NCBI RefSeq assembly: GCF_036384435.1
Contig: NZ_DASVMI010000138.1
Coordinates: 1-35,775 of the forward strand
DNA length: 35,775 nucleotides
Direction: 5' to 3'
Origin: GSA-30 sp036384435
GTDB lineage: Bacteria; Pseudomonadota; Gammaproteobacteria; Xanthomonadales; Rhodanobacteraceae
The notes below the pieces were generated by a model, which worked only from the letters and a program-made list of their open reading frames with translations, was not told the origin of the DNA and made no database searches. The position numbers and the translations under genes were made by a program. Shown in pieces: positions 1 through 8,476 of the stretch. Each line of letters starts with the position of its first letter. The stretch's first letter is position 1.

Positions 1-1671
1 CGTCTTCAGGTGAGTGATGTCGCCTTCATTGGTGGTGACGCGGGCGTCGATATTGGTGATGTCAGCTTCGTTCTTGGTGACACGCGTGTTCAGGGCGGTC
101 ACGTTCTGGTTGGTGGCGAACAGCTGCGAGCCGTTCACCGCTTCCGTACTGGTCGCCGAAAGCTCGCCATCGGCCACGCTCTTGAGCGTCCGCGTTTTGC
201 CTGTGTTGTCGGCAAAGTTCACAGCCGTACCATCGGTATCCTTGCCTACAGTCAGTTCAGCGCCAGCCTTGGACTGCTGCACCATGCCTGACTTGCCGTT
301 CACCAGGTTGCTGATGTTGGTGGTGTTGCCCGCGATGTTCGTGGTGTTGGTGGCGATATCCTTGTCAAGGGCAGCCAATGCATCACCCACGTTGTCCTTG
401 GAGGTGCCATCGCTGCCCACCTTGTACGAAGGAGCAGTAATCGAGCCATCCGCGGCTACACCGGCGCCTCCACCCAGAGCGGCGGTCACGCCCTTGAGCT
501 GGGATACATTCACCGCATCGGTATCGGCAGTGCCAGCAGCCATGTTGACGACCTGGCGCTGGGCGGTGGCATTGCCCATCGACACCGTATTGGCGCGGTC
601 GGCGACGCTAGCCTGGCCGAGAGCGACGCTGTTGACACCCGTAGCCGTAACACTCGACGTGCGACCGATAGCGACGCCGTACTGAGCGTCTGCGTTCACG
701 TTGGCGCCAGCACCCATGGCTATGGAGCGATCGGCCAGGGCCTGAGCGGTATAGCCGAGAGCAACCTGCGCCGCGCCAACAGCGGCAGTACCGTCGCCAT
801 TGAGCGTACCGGCCACCGCGCCATTGCCCAGAGCCAATGAAAGATCCGTCTTGGCCTTCGCATCAGTACCAACAGCAGTGGCACGCGTGCCGCTGATCAA
901 ATTACCGTCTGCATCGAGCATGCCCGCCGACGAGCCACCGCCCAAGCTGGTCGAATACGTGGCGATAGCGCCGGCGTTGTAGCCCATGGCAATCGAATTG
1001 AAACCGGATGTGTGAGCTTTCTGGCCCAAGGCGATGTTGGCAGCGCCGGCAGCGGAAGACTCGCTACCCAAGGCAATAGCAGCGCTACCCGCAGCCTCAG
1101 CTCTTGAGCCGGCAGCAAACGCATTGTTCGCGGTGGCTTTCGAGTAATAGCCAATCGCCGAACTTCCGTTGCCGGACGCAACTGCATTCGTGCCTGCGGC
1201 ATAGCTGTCGGTACCCGAAGCCATGGCACTCACACCGATGGCGATCGCATGCGAACCGGCGCTGCTATAAGCGCCAAGCGCCGTCCCGAAGAAGCCAGTG
1301 GTCGATGCATGGTCACCCATGGCCACGCCGCCTTGCGTCGCCGACGCATTCAAACCCACCGCCACGCCATTGATGCATCCATCGACATAAGCCGGATTCG
1401 TGATGAAACCTGCGGCCGGACTGCCGCAATTGGCATAAGAGCCGGCTCCGATAGCGATATTGTTATCGCCGCCCGCACCCACGGTACCGCCGGGGTTGTT
1501 GGCGTCAGCCGCACTGACTGCCGCCGAAAGGCTCATGGCTCCGACCAGTGCGGTAAGCATCAGAGCCGGCGACAGGCTGCGCGAAGTCTTCTTGCGGCCC
1601 TTGGCCAACTCTGAAGCCACGACCCACTTGCCCGTGACCGCGTTCCAAACGATGCGATAAATAGTATTCAT
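1..1671 (-). CDS. YadA-type trimeric autotransporter adhesin, N-terminal part (runs off left edge)
   Basis: The reading frame is open from the ATG at 1671 to base 1 (557 codons, no stop), so the C-terminal membrane anchor lies outside the window. Residues 1-25 are a typical extended signal peptide region (MNTIYRIVWN..GKWVVASE), followed by a hydrophobic core and likely cleavage near residue 54 (AVSA/ADA). Residues about 60-355 are a head of many AIA-x-G / SVALG repeats, as in YadA/Hia-type left-handed beta-roll heads. A neck (RQVVNMAAG, then DAVNVSQL) lies at about 357-387. A stalk follows, with a TEAVNGSQLFATN motif near residue 510. The ribosome site AGGAA precedes the ATG. The family forms trimers on the outer membrane and binds host or matrix surfaces. 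It is transcribed away from fimbrial operon 1. The ligand cannot be told from the sequence. Confidence 0.93.
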   Translation of the reverse strand, partial: MNTIYRIVWNAVTGKWVVASELAKGRKKTSRSLSPALMLTALVGAMSLSAAVSAADANNPGGTVGAGGDNNIAIGAGSYANCGSPAAGFITNPAYVDGCINGVAVGLNASATQGGVAMGDHASTTGFFGTALGAYSSAGSHAIAIGVSAMASGTDSYAAGTNAVASGNGSSAIGYYSKATANNAFAAGSRAEAAGSAAIALGSESSAAGAANIALGQKAHTSGFNSIAMGYNAGAIATYSTSLGGGSSAGMLDADGNLISGTRATAVGTDAKAKTDLSLALGNGAVAGTLNGDGTAAVGAAQVALGYTAQALADRSIAMGAGANVNADAQYGVAIGRTSSVTATGVNSVALGQASVADRANTVSMGNATAQRQVVNMAAGTADTDAVNVSQLKGVTAALGGGAGVAADGSITAPSYKVGSDGTSKDNVGDALAALDKDIATNTTNIAGNTTNISNLVNGKSGMVQQSKAGAELTVGKDTDGTAVNFADNTGKTRTLKSVADGELSATSTEAVNGSQLFATNQNVTALNTRVTKNEADITNIDARVTTNEGDITHLKT

Positions 1672-2058
1672 GAATCATTCCTCGCTATAGATAATTAAGG
1701 TCGGTTGAGGTTTGCCAGGCGCACAGCTCCGCCGCGCGAATGCCGACTGCGCGAATGCGTTGAATCCTGTTGCCTGACGATCCCGGCCCTACGCTTGTAG
1801 CGTTCTGATAAAGCCCCATGGATCTACTTGGGGTGCGCGTCCCTTGCGTCACCTGCCCGATGCTCGATTTGCATCAGGGCTCGATAGTCATCCTACGGAC
1901 GAAGCCTTTCGGCTGATATAAAACTGGAACTAAAAATCGCACGGCGTGCCTGAAAGGCGTTTTCGGATTTTTTTTATTTACTAATTTTCATGCAAATCAA
2001 TGAGTTGTGCAAAACGTGCAAATGGGTGCCGTTCTTATTTCCTAGGTGGTGGTTTTCG
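1672..2058. promoter_or_regulatory. Gene-free upstream region of the adhesin, with AT-rich core and TGCAAA repeats
   Basis: No gene is supported here. Read on the minus strand (the adhesin's direction), bases about 1930-2030 are AT-rich and are the most likely promoter area, although no good -35/-10 pair stands out. Three direct copies of TGCAAA lie at 1991-1996, 2008-2013 and 2017-2022 (plus-strand reading), a possible regulator site. Between this and the gene the leader could form small hairpins: AGCC-GAAA-GGCT (1903-1914, a GNRA loop) and an 8-bp stem at 1856-1863/1871-1878. A T8 run sits at 1968-1975. Confidence 0.35.
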
Positions 2059-2360
2059 TCGCTCCGCAAACGCCTTTGGAGTGACTTAAGTCGCGACCCA
2101 AGACGCGACGAGGTTGTCGCGGCCTGAAGGTTTTGGAAGCCCCAATCTGCGACTGGATCGCAGTTGCTTTTCGACTGAAATCGCTCTTACGACAGAAGCA
2201 TGCGACCTTACGGCTTAGGGACGACGGATAGGATGGATTTTTAAAGGTTTCCTTCCGTGACGATGCCATCTGCGACGCAGTTGCAGACGGGCTTCAAACA
2301 GCCAAGCCGCAACACCATCAAGCCTTGCATCGCAACGGAAGTCGCTCCTGTAAGGCTTCG
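2059..2360. repeat. Cluster of degenerate palindromic intergenic repeats
   Basis: Several imperfect copies of one motif occur in both orientations: 2078-2100 (GGAGTGACTTAAGTCGCGAC, containing the perfect palindrome GACTTAAGTC at 2083-2092), 2171-2192 (CGACTGAAATCGCTCTTAC) and 2338-2355 (GAAGTCGCTCCTGTAAGG). Short pieces lie at 2059-2068. They look like decayed REP-type elements of the 'GTAGGAGCGACT(T/C)nAGTCGC' style seen between genes in Lysobacterales and pseudomonads (from memory, not searched). No coding frame in this stretch has convincing features. Confidence 0.45.
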
Positions 2361-2499
2361 CGATGCTCGATGAATCGGCGATCGCCGATTCGCTTCGCCA
2401 AAGGTCTGTGTCATGAGCGCCCCATGACTTGAACGCATAGCAATGCATACATTTAGGAATGTTTCTATAGGACTGAGGCTGCTGGATGCCTAGCATTTA

Positions 2500-2690
2500 C
2501 CTTACGGTCCATGCAGGACCGTAAGGGCATATGTCGTCGATACAGCGCTCTTAACAAGCGATCTGTCAGATGCCTGGGAATGCTTCACGCTGCTCCATGG
2601 ATGAAGTAGCGAAGCATCACCGTGCAGCACCGACCACGGTCTATGCCATCGCGCCAACGCCGTCGCCGTTATCCAACACGGCGATGGCGT
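2500..2690 (+). promoter_or_regulatory. Structured 5' leader of the major pilin gene (four consecutive hairpins)
   Basis: Four inverted repeats follow one another upstream of the pilin ATG at 2734. (a) 2500-2510/2516-2526: a perfect 11-bp stem, loop ATGCA. (b) 2580-2591/2608-2617: ATGCTTC-(ac)-GCT pairing with AGC-GAAGCAT. (c) 2619-2624/2635-2640: ACCGTG/CACGGT. (d) 2657-2669/2678-2690: a 13-bp stem with one G-U pair and an 8-nt loop. The 3' arm of (d) can instead pair 2681-2688 with 2645-2652 (GCCATCGC/GCGATGGC), so two folds exclude each other. There is no T-run, so these are not plain terminators. A regulatory leader or a small RNA are both possible. Confidence 0.45.
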
Positions 2691-2733
2691 CGGCACGCGC
2701 TTCAATCCCACCCATCCAAGGAATTTCAAACCC

Positions 2734-3306
2734 ATGAAGCTCACTCTTCTTGCCGGCGCAACTGCACTCGCACTCGGCCTGGCCGTGTCAAGTTCCGCCT
2801 TCGCTGCTGCCGATACTGGTGGCACGCTTACGTTCAACGGGGCAGTCACCGATGGCACCTGCGTGGTGATCGGCGGTCCGGGAACCGGCGGTGAGACCGG
2901 CAACATCACCGTTGCATTGGATCCGGTTCCGGCCGCCACGCTGAACGCCAACAAGAATGGCGCGAACCCGCACGACTTCACGATCATCGTGGGCGACTCG
3001 GGCGACGGCAAGTGCGACCAGACCAAGATCGCCACCATGTCGTTCCTGCCATCGAGCCAGCACATCGATGCCGCCACCGGCGCGCTGCGCAATGCCCTGG
3101 CCAATGAGGCCACCGACACCCAGATCCAGCTGATGAATGGTGGCACCGCGATCAATCTGGCCGATCCGTCGTATTCGGTTGATTTTCCAGCTTTCGTCAA
3201 CGGTCGCACGTCTCTGCCCTTCACGGCGCGATACATCTCGCCGACCGGCAATGCTACCCCGGGCCTGGTAAGCACGAACGTCGTGTACGCCATTTCGTAC
3301 AAGTAA
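2734..3306 (+). CDS. Major fimbrial subunit (type 1 pilin family), fimbria 1
   Basis: 190 residues. It has a Lys-containing N-terminus, a hydrophobic core and a signal peptidase site near residue 25 (SSAFA/AADT), so the product is periplasmic. Mature-protein features fit a chaperone-usher pilin: an N-terminal donor-strand segment (GGTLTFNGAVTDGTC), two cysteines (in TDGTC and GDGKC) for the intramolecular disulfide, and a C-terminal beta motif ending in an aromatic (VVYAISYK). The start is set by AAGGAA at 2718-2723. It is first in an operon with chaperone and usher, and is the only pilin before the chaperone, hence 'major'. It resembles the pilin at 28097 in layout (SSxxIDAATGxLRNAL is shared), so the two fimbriae are paralogous. 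Confidence 0.92.
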   Translation: MKLTLLAGATALALGLAVSSSAFAAADTGGTLTFNGAVTDGTCVVIGGPGTGGETGNITVALDPVPAATLNANKNGANPHDFTIIVGDSGDGKCDQTKIATMSFLPSSQHIDAATGALRNALANEATDTQIQLMNGGTAINLADPSYSVDFPAFVNGRTSLPFTARYISPTGNATPGLVSTNVVYAISYK

Positions 3307-3314
3307 GCCCCCCT

Positions 3315-3350
3315 AGCGACGGCTGAATGATTCGGCCGTCGCTCTCTTTC
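3315..3350 (+). terminator. Hairpin between pilin and chaperone genes (partial terminator/stabiliser)
   Basis: A perfect 9-bp stem (AGCGACGGC 3315-3323 / GCCGTCGCT 3335-3343) with an 11-nt loop, followed by the pyrimidine tract CTCTTTCT, lies 8 nt after the pilin stop. The T-run is interrupted, so termination would be partial, or the stem protects the pilin mRNA 3' end. Either would give more pilin than chaperone or usher. Confidence 0.55.
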
Positions 3351-3368
3351 TGACTTGCGAGGTGATTT

Positions 3369-4118
3369 ATGAACAACGCAATGCGCTATGCCATGGTTGG
3401 CTTTGTGATGGTAGCGGGACTGCTCGCTGGCCGCAGCGAGGCCAGTGTGGTTATAGGCGGCACGCGTGTCGTCTATCCCGCGCAGGATCGCGAAGTGACC
3501 GTCAAGATTTCCAATGAAGGCAAGACGCCCTCACTTGTGCAGGTCTGGCTGGACGATGGCGACGTCAATTCCACGCCGGATAAGGCTAAAGTGCCTTTCA
3601 CGGTGACCCCGCCGATTTTTCGCGTCGATCCGGACAAAGCGCAAACTATTCGCCTGTCTTACACGCAGGAGCCATTGGCGAAGGACAAAGAAACGCTGTT
3701 CTGGATCAATGTGCTGGAAGTGCCGCCCAAAGCCGCCAATGCCGATGGTCGCAACATGTTGCAATTTGCGTTTCGCACACGTATCAAGCTTTTCTTCCGT
3801 CCAGATGGGCTAGCGGGCGATGCCAAGAGCGCGCAAGACAAGCTGACGTGGAAACTCGTTGCTGGTGAAGGCGGAAAAGGCTGGGCGCTACAAGCGGATA
3901 ACCCAACACCTTATTACGTCTCCGTGGCATCGGCAGCTATCCATGTCGACGGCCGCAGTATCGAGAATGCCGAAGGCGGCACCGTTGCCCCCATGAGTAG
4001 CACAACTATTGCGCTTGATGGCTTGAACACACGCCCTACCGGTGATGTTCAAGTGCAATACAAGGCTATCAACGACTACGGCGCGGTCGGTTCATTTACG
4101 AAGTCGCTGACGCCCTAG
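3369..4118 (+). CDS. Periplasmic fimbrial chaperone (PapD/FimC family), fimbria 1
   Basis: 249 residues, the usual family length. The signal peptide ends near residue 25 (GRSEA/SVVI). The N-terminal Ig domain starts with VVIGGTRVVYPAQDREVTVKI, carrying the conserved R/Y in strand A-B. The family signature follows as PPIFRVDPDKAQTIRL and LFWINVLEVPPK, and the second domain contains NPTPYYVS. Family members bind pilin subunits by donor-strand complementation and deliver them to the outer-membrane usher. GAGGTG at 3359-3364 fixes the start. It lies between the pilin and the usher and is close in sequence to the chaperone at 28809. Confidence 0.96.
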   Translation: MNNAMRYAMVGFVMVAGLLAGRSEASVVIGGTRVVYPAQDREVTVKISNEGKTPSLVQVWLDDGDVNSTPDKAKVPFTVTPPIFRVDPDKAQTIRLSYTQEPLAKDKETLFWINVLEVPPKAANADGRNMLQFAFRTRIKLFFRPDGLAGDAKSAQDKLTWKLVAGEGGKGWALQADNPTPYYVSVASAAIHVDGRSIENAEGGTVAPMSSTTIALDGLNTRPTGDVQVQYKAINDYGAVGSFTKSLTP

Positions 4119-4197
4119 CACTTCCATCTTTCGTTTTACCGTGCTGTGCATGCCTTGACGGTATGCGCAGCGAGTTCCTGCGCACCTGGAGATCAGC

Positions 4198-6879
4198 ATG
4201 CACCGTCATCGGGCCAGCAAACCCGCTACCGTAAACGAGGCAATCATGCTTCGGCGCGGTACGTTGTCGGTACTCATCGCGGCATCCTTCACGCCCTTCT
4301 TCGCTCATGCAACGGCTGCCGCGATCGATCCGGTAGCCACTTCACCCGCTGCGCCACTCACTTTCGATGCTGACTTCTTCCCGTCAGGCACGGCGCCGCA
4401 GCTGGACCTATCGCGCTTTGAGAAAGATAACGCTGCCATTCCAGGTGACTACCACGGTGACATCATAGTCAACAGCATGTGGCGCGCGCGCTCCGATATC
4501 GCGGTGGCGCTGGCACCGGGTACGGATGAGGCTTATCCGTGCTTCGACGCGAACATGCTCTCGCAATATGGCGTCAACCTGAAAGCTGTCGCGGCCGACA
4601 CGACCCATCCCGATCGCAAGCCCATTCCGGAAGGACGCTTTTGCGGCCCGCTCAGCAGTTATATCCCCGGTGCCAGTGCCGATTTCGACATGGGCGATCA
4701 GCGCCTGTCGTTATCTATCCCGCAAATCTATGTCGCTCGCAACGCCCAGGGCTACGTCGATCCCTCGCAGTGGGATGCGGGAATCCACGCTGCCGTAATC
4801 GGCTACAACGCCAACCTCTACCGCAGCGCTGGGCAAACCAACGGCTACCTCGGCTTGAACACATCCATGAACTTCGGCTCGTGGCACGCCGTCCACCAGG
4901 GCGCCGCGACGTGGGACGAGCATGGCGGTATCCGGTACCAATCCAGCGCCACGTACCTCCAGCACGATGTGCCATCGTGGCGAGCTCAAATAATCGCTGG
5001 CGATACATTCACCAGCGGTGACCTGTTCGACAGCGTGCGTGTGCGCGGCCTGCGTCTATACACCGACGATCGTATGCTGCCACAGTCGTTGCGCGGCTAT
5101 GCGCCCGTAGTGCATGGCACGGCAGATACCAATGCGCACGTGATTATCAGGCAAAACGGCTACATCATCTACGACGCCAATGTCGCGCCGGGTCCTTTTT
5201 CGATCGACGATCTCTACCCCACCGGCTACGGCGGCGACCTGGACGTAGAAGTGAACGAGGCCGATGGCCGCGTGCGCCGGTTCGTGGTGCCCTTTTCCAC
5301 CGTCCCGCTAGCGCTGCGTCCCGGACAGCATCGCTGGAGCCTTACCGCGGGTAAAGTGCAGCAGATCAACTTGGTCGACTCGCCCAAGATCCTCCAGGCG
5401 ACCTATCAACATGGCCTCAACAATCTGCTGACCGCTTACGCTGGCGTCACGCTTGCCACCGGCTACCGCTCGGCGCTTGCTGGTGTGGCCTTGAATACCT
5501 CGATGGGCGCTTTCTCCAGCGACGTGACGCAGGCACGCAACGATGCCCCTGGCCTGCCTGCCACACAGGGCTGGAGCATGCGCCTGGGCTACAACAAGAA
5601 CATCACGGAGACCGGCACCAACTTCGCCCTTGCCACCTATCGTTATTCGACAGGCGGTTACGTAGGGCTGAGCGATGCTACATACATGCGCGATGCCGTG
5701 GCTCGCGGTATCGATCCATCCGCGATATCACGCACGCGCAATCGCATGGACGTCAATATCAGCCAGAACTTGGGTGCCAATCGTGGTCAGCTGTATGCCA
5801 TCGCCTCGGCACGCAATTACTGGAATGGCGGACGCCAGGTCGACTTTTCACTTGGTTACAGCAATCACTGGCGCTCGTTGAGCTACAGCCTGTCCGCACA
5901 GCGCAGCACGGACAACCTGGATCGTTACAACCTCGCGCGTGATCCGTCAGCCGCACGTGTTCCGGGCGCATACAATGGTTCGCTGCCCCCCCGCTTCGGC
6001 ACACGCCGGGATACGCGCCTGTTCCTGACCCTGACGCTGCCGCTGGGCGACAGCGGTAAGGCGCCGATGCTGACCGCACTGGCCAATCGCTCCAACCAGG
6101 AAGGCAACAGCCAGCAAGTTTCGCTCAACGGGCATCTGGATGACGAGAACCGCTACAACTATGGTGCCACGCTGGGACGCGCCGATGGCAATATCAGCGT
6201 CGCACTGAATGGACAGTACAACGGTGGCTTCGGCAATGTCAGCGCCGGTTACAGCCAGGGCAGCGGCTTTACGCAGTTAGGTGCGGGCATCTCAGGCAGC
6301 GTCGTAGTGCACCGCAATGGCGCCGTGTTCTCACCGCCGACCGGCGACACCATCGGCCTGGTCTATGCGCCAGGAGCGCGAGGTGCCCGTATCAACATGG
6401 GTCAAGGCGCGGTGGTGGATGTCAATGGCTACGGCGTTGTGCCGTATCTGCAACCTTACATGCTCAATGATGTGGAGATCGACCCAAAGAACGCTGATCC
6501 GGGCCTTGAGTTCAAGAGCACCAAGGATAGCGTTGCTCCACGCGCCGGCTCGGTTGTGCTGTTGAAGTATGAAACCCACAACGGTCGAGTGGCATTCATT
6601 GATGTCGAGCGCTCGGATGGCAACAGCATACCCTTTGGTGCCGATGTGATCGACAACTTGGGTAACAGCGTGGGTGTCGTCGGCCAGGCGGGGCGACTGA
6701 TCGTCAAGGGTGTGCCATCGCAAGGGCAGCTTACCGTGCGTTGGGGCGATGACGCTGCCGACTCCTGCACCGTCGATTACCAGCTTTCCGCCAACAACGG
6801 CGGTGTCATCGTTCCCAGCCGGGCCCGGTGCGTATCCGTGCCGACTCATCCAACCTATTCCGAAAGGAGCGAACCATGA
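4198..6879 (+). CDS. Outer-membrane fimbrial usher (FimD/PapC family), fimbria 1
   Basis: 893 residues, full length for an usher. The signal peptide covers about residues 1-41. The N-terminal chaperone-binding domain begins FDADFFPSG and contains LSRFEK..IPGDYHGDIIVN. The usher signature (GYAPVVHGTADTNAHVIIRQNG, then APGPFSIDDLYPTGYGGDL and EADG) is at about 300-360, including the plug region. A beta-barrel and a C-terminal domain with a Cys pair (DSCTV.., ..RARC) complete it. It forms the assembly pore for pilus polymerisation. GGAG at 4188-4191 supports the 4198 ATG. Its TGA overlaps the ATG of the next gene (ATGATG at 6876), indicating translational coupling. Confidence 0.96.
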   Translation: MHRHRASKPATVNEAIMLRRGTLSVLIAASFTPFFAHATAAAIDPVATSPAAPLTFDADFFPSGTAPQLDLSRFEKDNAAIPGDYHGDIIVNSMWRARSDIAVALAPGTDEAYPCFDANMLSQYGVNLKAVAADTTHPDRKPIPEGRFCGPLSSYIPGASADFDMGDQRLSLSIPQIYVARNAQGYVDPSQWDAGIHAAVIGYNANLYRSAGQTNGYLGLNTSMNFGSWHAVHQGAATWDEHGGIRYQSSATYLQHDVPSWRAQIIAGDTFTSGDLFDSVRVRGLRLYTDDRMLPQSLRGYAPVVHGTADTNAHVIIRQNGYIIYDANVAPGPFSIDDLYPTGYGGDLDVEVNEADGRVRRFVVPFSTVPLALRPGQHRWSLTAGKVQQINLVDSPKILQATYQHGLNNLLTAYAGVTLATGYRSALAGVALNTSMGAFSSDVTQARNDAPGLPATQGWSMRLGYNKNITETGTNFALATYRYSTGGYVGLSDATYMRDAVARGIDPSAISRTRNRMDVNISQNLGANRGQLYAIASARNYWNGGRQVDFSLGYSNHWRSLSYSLSAQRSTDNLDRYNLARDPSAARVPGAYNGSLPPRFGTRRDTRLFLTLTLPLGDSGKAPMLTALANRSNQEGNSQQVSLNGHLDDENRYNYGATLGRADGNISVALNGQYNGGFGNVSAGYSQGSGFTQLGAGISGSVVVHRNGAVFSPPTGDTIGLVYAPGARGARINMGQGAVVDVNGYGVVPYLQPYMLNDVEIDPKNADPGLEFKSTKDSVAPRAGSVVLLKYETHNGRVAFIDVERSDGNSIPFGADVIDNLGNSVGVVGQAGRLIVKGVPSQGQLTVRWGDDAADSCTVDYQLSANNGGVIVPSRARCVSVPTHPTYSERSEP

Positions 6880-7967
6880 TGTGCTCGCGACCTGATCAAT
6901 TCAATTCCAAAAAAACCAGCGGCCTTGCCTGCGGCGGCTACAAGCTTCTGTATTGGCTGTTGATAATGGCCGCATCGGTCATCGCGCCCGCCGTCGCGCA
7001 CGCGACATGCAAATATGTCGACTCAACCTCGCTCAATCTCAGTGCGGTGCTGCAGGGCTCGGTCACGGTGGGCCGCGATATCCCCCTAGGCACCGAAATC
7101 TACCGGACTCAGGTCACATCCAGCGGTAGGGTCGTGTCCGTTTGCGATGCTGAGTCAACATACAACTACCGCTACATTTCTCTGCCGCGCCCGAAATCGT
7201 CCTTTGTCTCGGATCTATTCGGCGCGAACATCTACGACACCAACATTCCGGGGATCGGCGTTGTCGTATGGGCGGGAACTTACAAGCCTGTGCCGGTGAG
7301 TTTTAATACCGTACCGGCCAACAACACGATTGTCGTCCTCTACCACAGTTTCTACGTCAGCCTCATCAAGACGGCCAACAATGTCGACGCGGGCACCATC
7401 ACCGGGGCAGGTCTGCCAACATTTGAATATGTCGTCGGGAGCAATAACCTGCGCGTGCACTACGGCAACGTGACCGGCAGTCTCAATGTCGTATCGCGTA
7501 CCTGCACAACACCCAATGTAACGGTCGACATGGGTGACCATGGGCTTTTCGAACTCAAGGGCGTAGGTAGCACCACAGCATCCGTCGATGCCTCGTTTCA
7601 GCTAAACGATTGCCCGGCTTTTTTTGGACGGCCGAGCATCCGTTGGAACAATGGCTCGATATCGCAGGGTGAACTGGGTGCCAATAGCGTCAGCTTTCGT
7701 ATCGACCCCACCTCGAAGATCGTGGACGCGGCCCGTGGCGTTTTTGCGCTGAAATCCGGCGGTGCCACGGGCATCGGCTTGCAACTACTGGATGGCAGCG
7801 CAAACCCGATATCTTTCGGAGCATTCAGACCCAGCGGCCTCAGCCTACAGCAGACCGAAGGCACGAACTATCGCATCCCGTTACAGGCGCGCTACTACCA
7901 AACCGACACCGAGATCACGCCTGGCCAGGCCGACGGCTCGGTCACCATCACCCTGAGCTATCAGTGA
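6876..7967 (+). CDS. Two-domain fimbrial tip adhesin, fimbria 1
   Basis: 363 residues from the ATG at 6876, which has AGGAG at 6865-6869 and overlaps the usher stop. An in-frame upstream start at 6828 has no ribosome site. The signal peptide (hydrophobic LLYWLLIMAASVIAPAVAHA) is unusually long, with about 20 polar residues before it. The N-terminal domain, about residues 46-210, is unlike pilins and begins ATCKYVDS; its TVGRDIPLGTEIYR matches the layout of the other adhesin N-domains here. The C-terminal pilin domain (RTCTTPNVTVDMG to VTITLSYQ) carries the donor strand and disulfide. Such proteins cap the pilus and bind receptors. The receptor is unknown. Confidence 0.85.
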   Translation: MMCSRPDQFNSKKTSGLACGGYKLLYWLLIMAASVIAPAVAHATCKYVDSTSLNLSAVLQGSVTVGRDIPLGTEIYRTQVTSSGRVVSVCDAESTYNYRYISLPRPKSSFVSDLFGANIYDTNIPGIGVVVWAGTYKPVPVSFNTVPANNTIVVLYHSFYVSLIKTANNVDAGTITGAGLPTFEYVVGSNNLRVHYGNVTGSLNVVSRTCTTPNVTVDMGDHGLFELKGVGSTTASVDASFQLNDCPAFFGRPSIRWNNGSISQGELGANSVSFRIDPTSKIVDAARGVFALKSGGATGIGLQLLDGSANPISFGAFRPSGLSLQQTEGTNYRIPLQARYYQTDTEITPGQADGSVTITLSYQ

Positions 7968-7974
7968 GCCGATC

Positions 7975-8469
7975 ATGAAGCGCTTATGCATCGCCCTCAT
8001 CGCCTCTACCTTGCTTGCGTCCGGCGCGGGCCAGGCGACTGATCTCACAATCAACTTTGTCGGTTCGTTCAGGCAAGCGACCTGCTCCTTTTCCGTCGAC
8101 CCGGTCTACCTGGGCGATTATGACCAGGACGATTTTACGGCAGTGGGTTACACCACGCCACGAATCGATGTGCCCATCATGTCCAACGGCTGCGATTCAC
8201 TGATCACCGCATTGACCATGACGTTCACTGGCACGCCTGACAGTACCGATGGGCGTCATTGGGCACTGACTCCGGGAGGGGCCACCGGAATCGCGGTCAG
8301 CATGGCTACCAAGCCCGGTCTCCCGATTATCGTTGGCCGAACCTACAGTTCCCTGGTGCTACCGGCCGGGAAAACCTACGATTTTGTCGCTTTTTATACT
8401 CAGGTCGCTCCGGAAGTCACCCCGGGCGCGGCGAACAGCAATGTCGTGATCAACATTACCTATCGCTGA
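7975..8469 (+). CDS. Minor fimbrial subunit, fimbria 1
   Basis: 164 residues with a signal peptide cleaved near residue 22 (GAGQA/TDLT). It has the pilin pattern: an early cysteine (QATCSF), a second cysteine (SNGCDS), GATGIAVSM in the middle and a C-terminal beta strand VVINITYR. It starts 7 nt after the adhesin stop, and the ribosome site is weak (AGTGAG), suggesting coupling. As one of two pilins after the adhesin it is probably an adaptor or terminator subunit; which one cannot be told. Confidence 0.85.
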   Translation: MKRLCIALIASTLLASGAGQATDLTINFVGSFRQATCSFSVDPVYLGDYDQDDFTAVGYTTPRIDVPIMSNGCDSLITALTMTFTGTPDSTDGRHWALTPGGATGIAVSMATKPGLPIIVGRTYSSLVLPAGKTYDFVAFYTQVAPEVTPGAANSNVVINITYR

Positions 8470-8476
8470 GCAAGCC

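Noticed and set aside
1800..1925. Possible c-di-GMP (GEMM) riboswitch in the adhesin leader, because GGTGACGCAAGG on the minus strand resembles part of the motif
   Set aside because: The matching GGCAAACC segment and second stem are absent, so the fold cannot be supported.
1940..1976. Intrinsic terminator on the plus strand (short GC hairpin and T8)
   Set aside because: The stem is only three Watson-Crick pairs plus wobbles, is separated from the T-run, and no plus-strand gene precedes it.
2502..3302. Long open frame (266 codons) on the minus strand over the pilin gene
   Set aside because: Antisense to a clear pilin with signal peptide, ribosome site and operon position; composition is a by-product of high GC.
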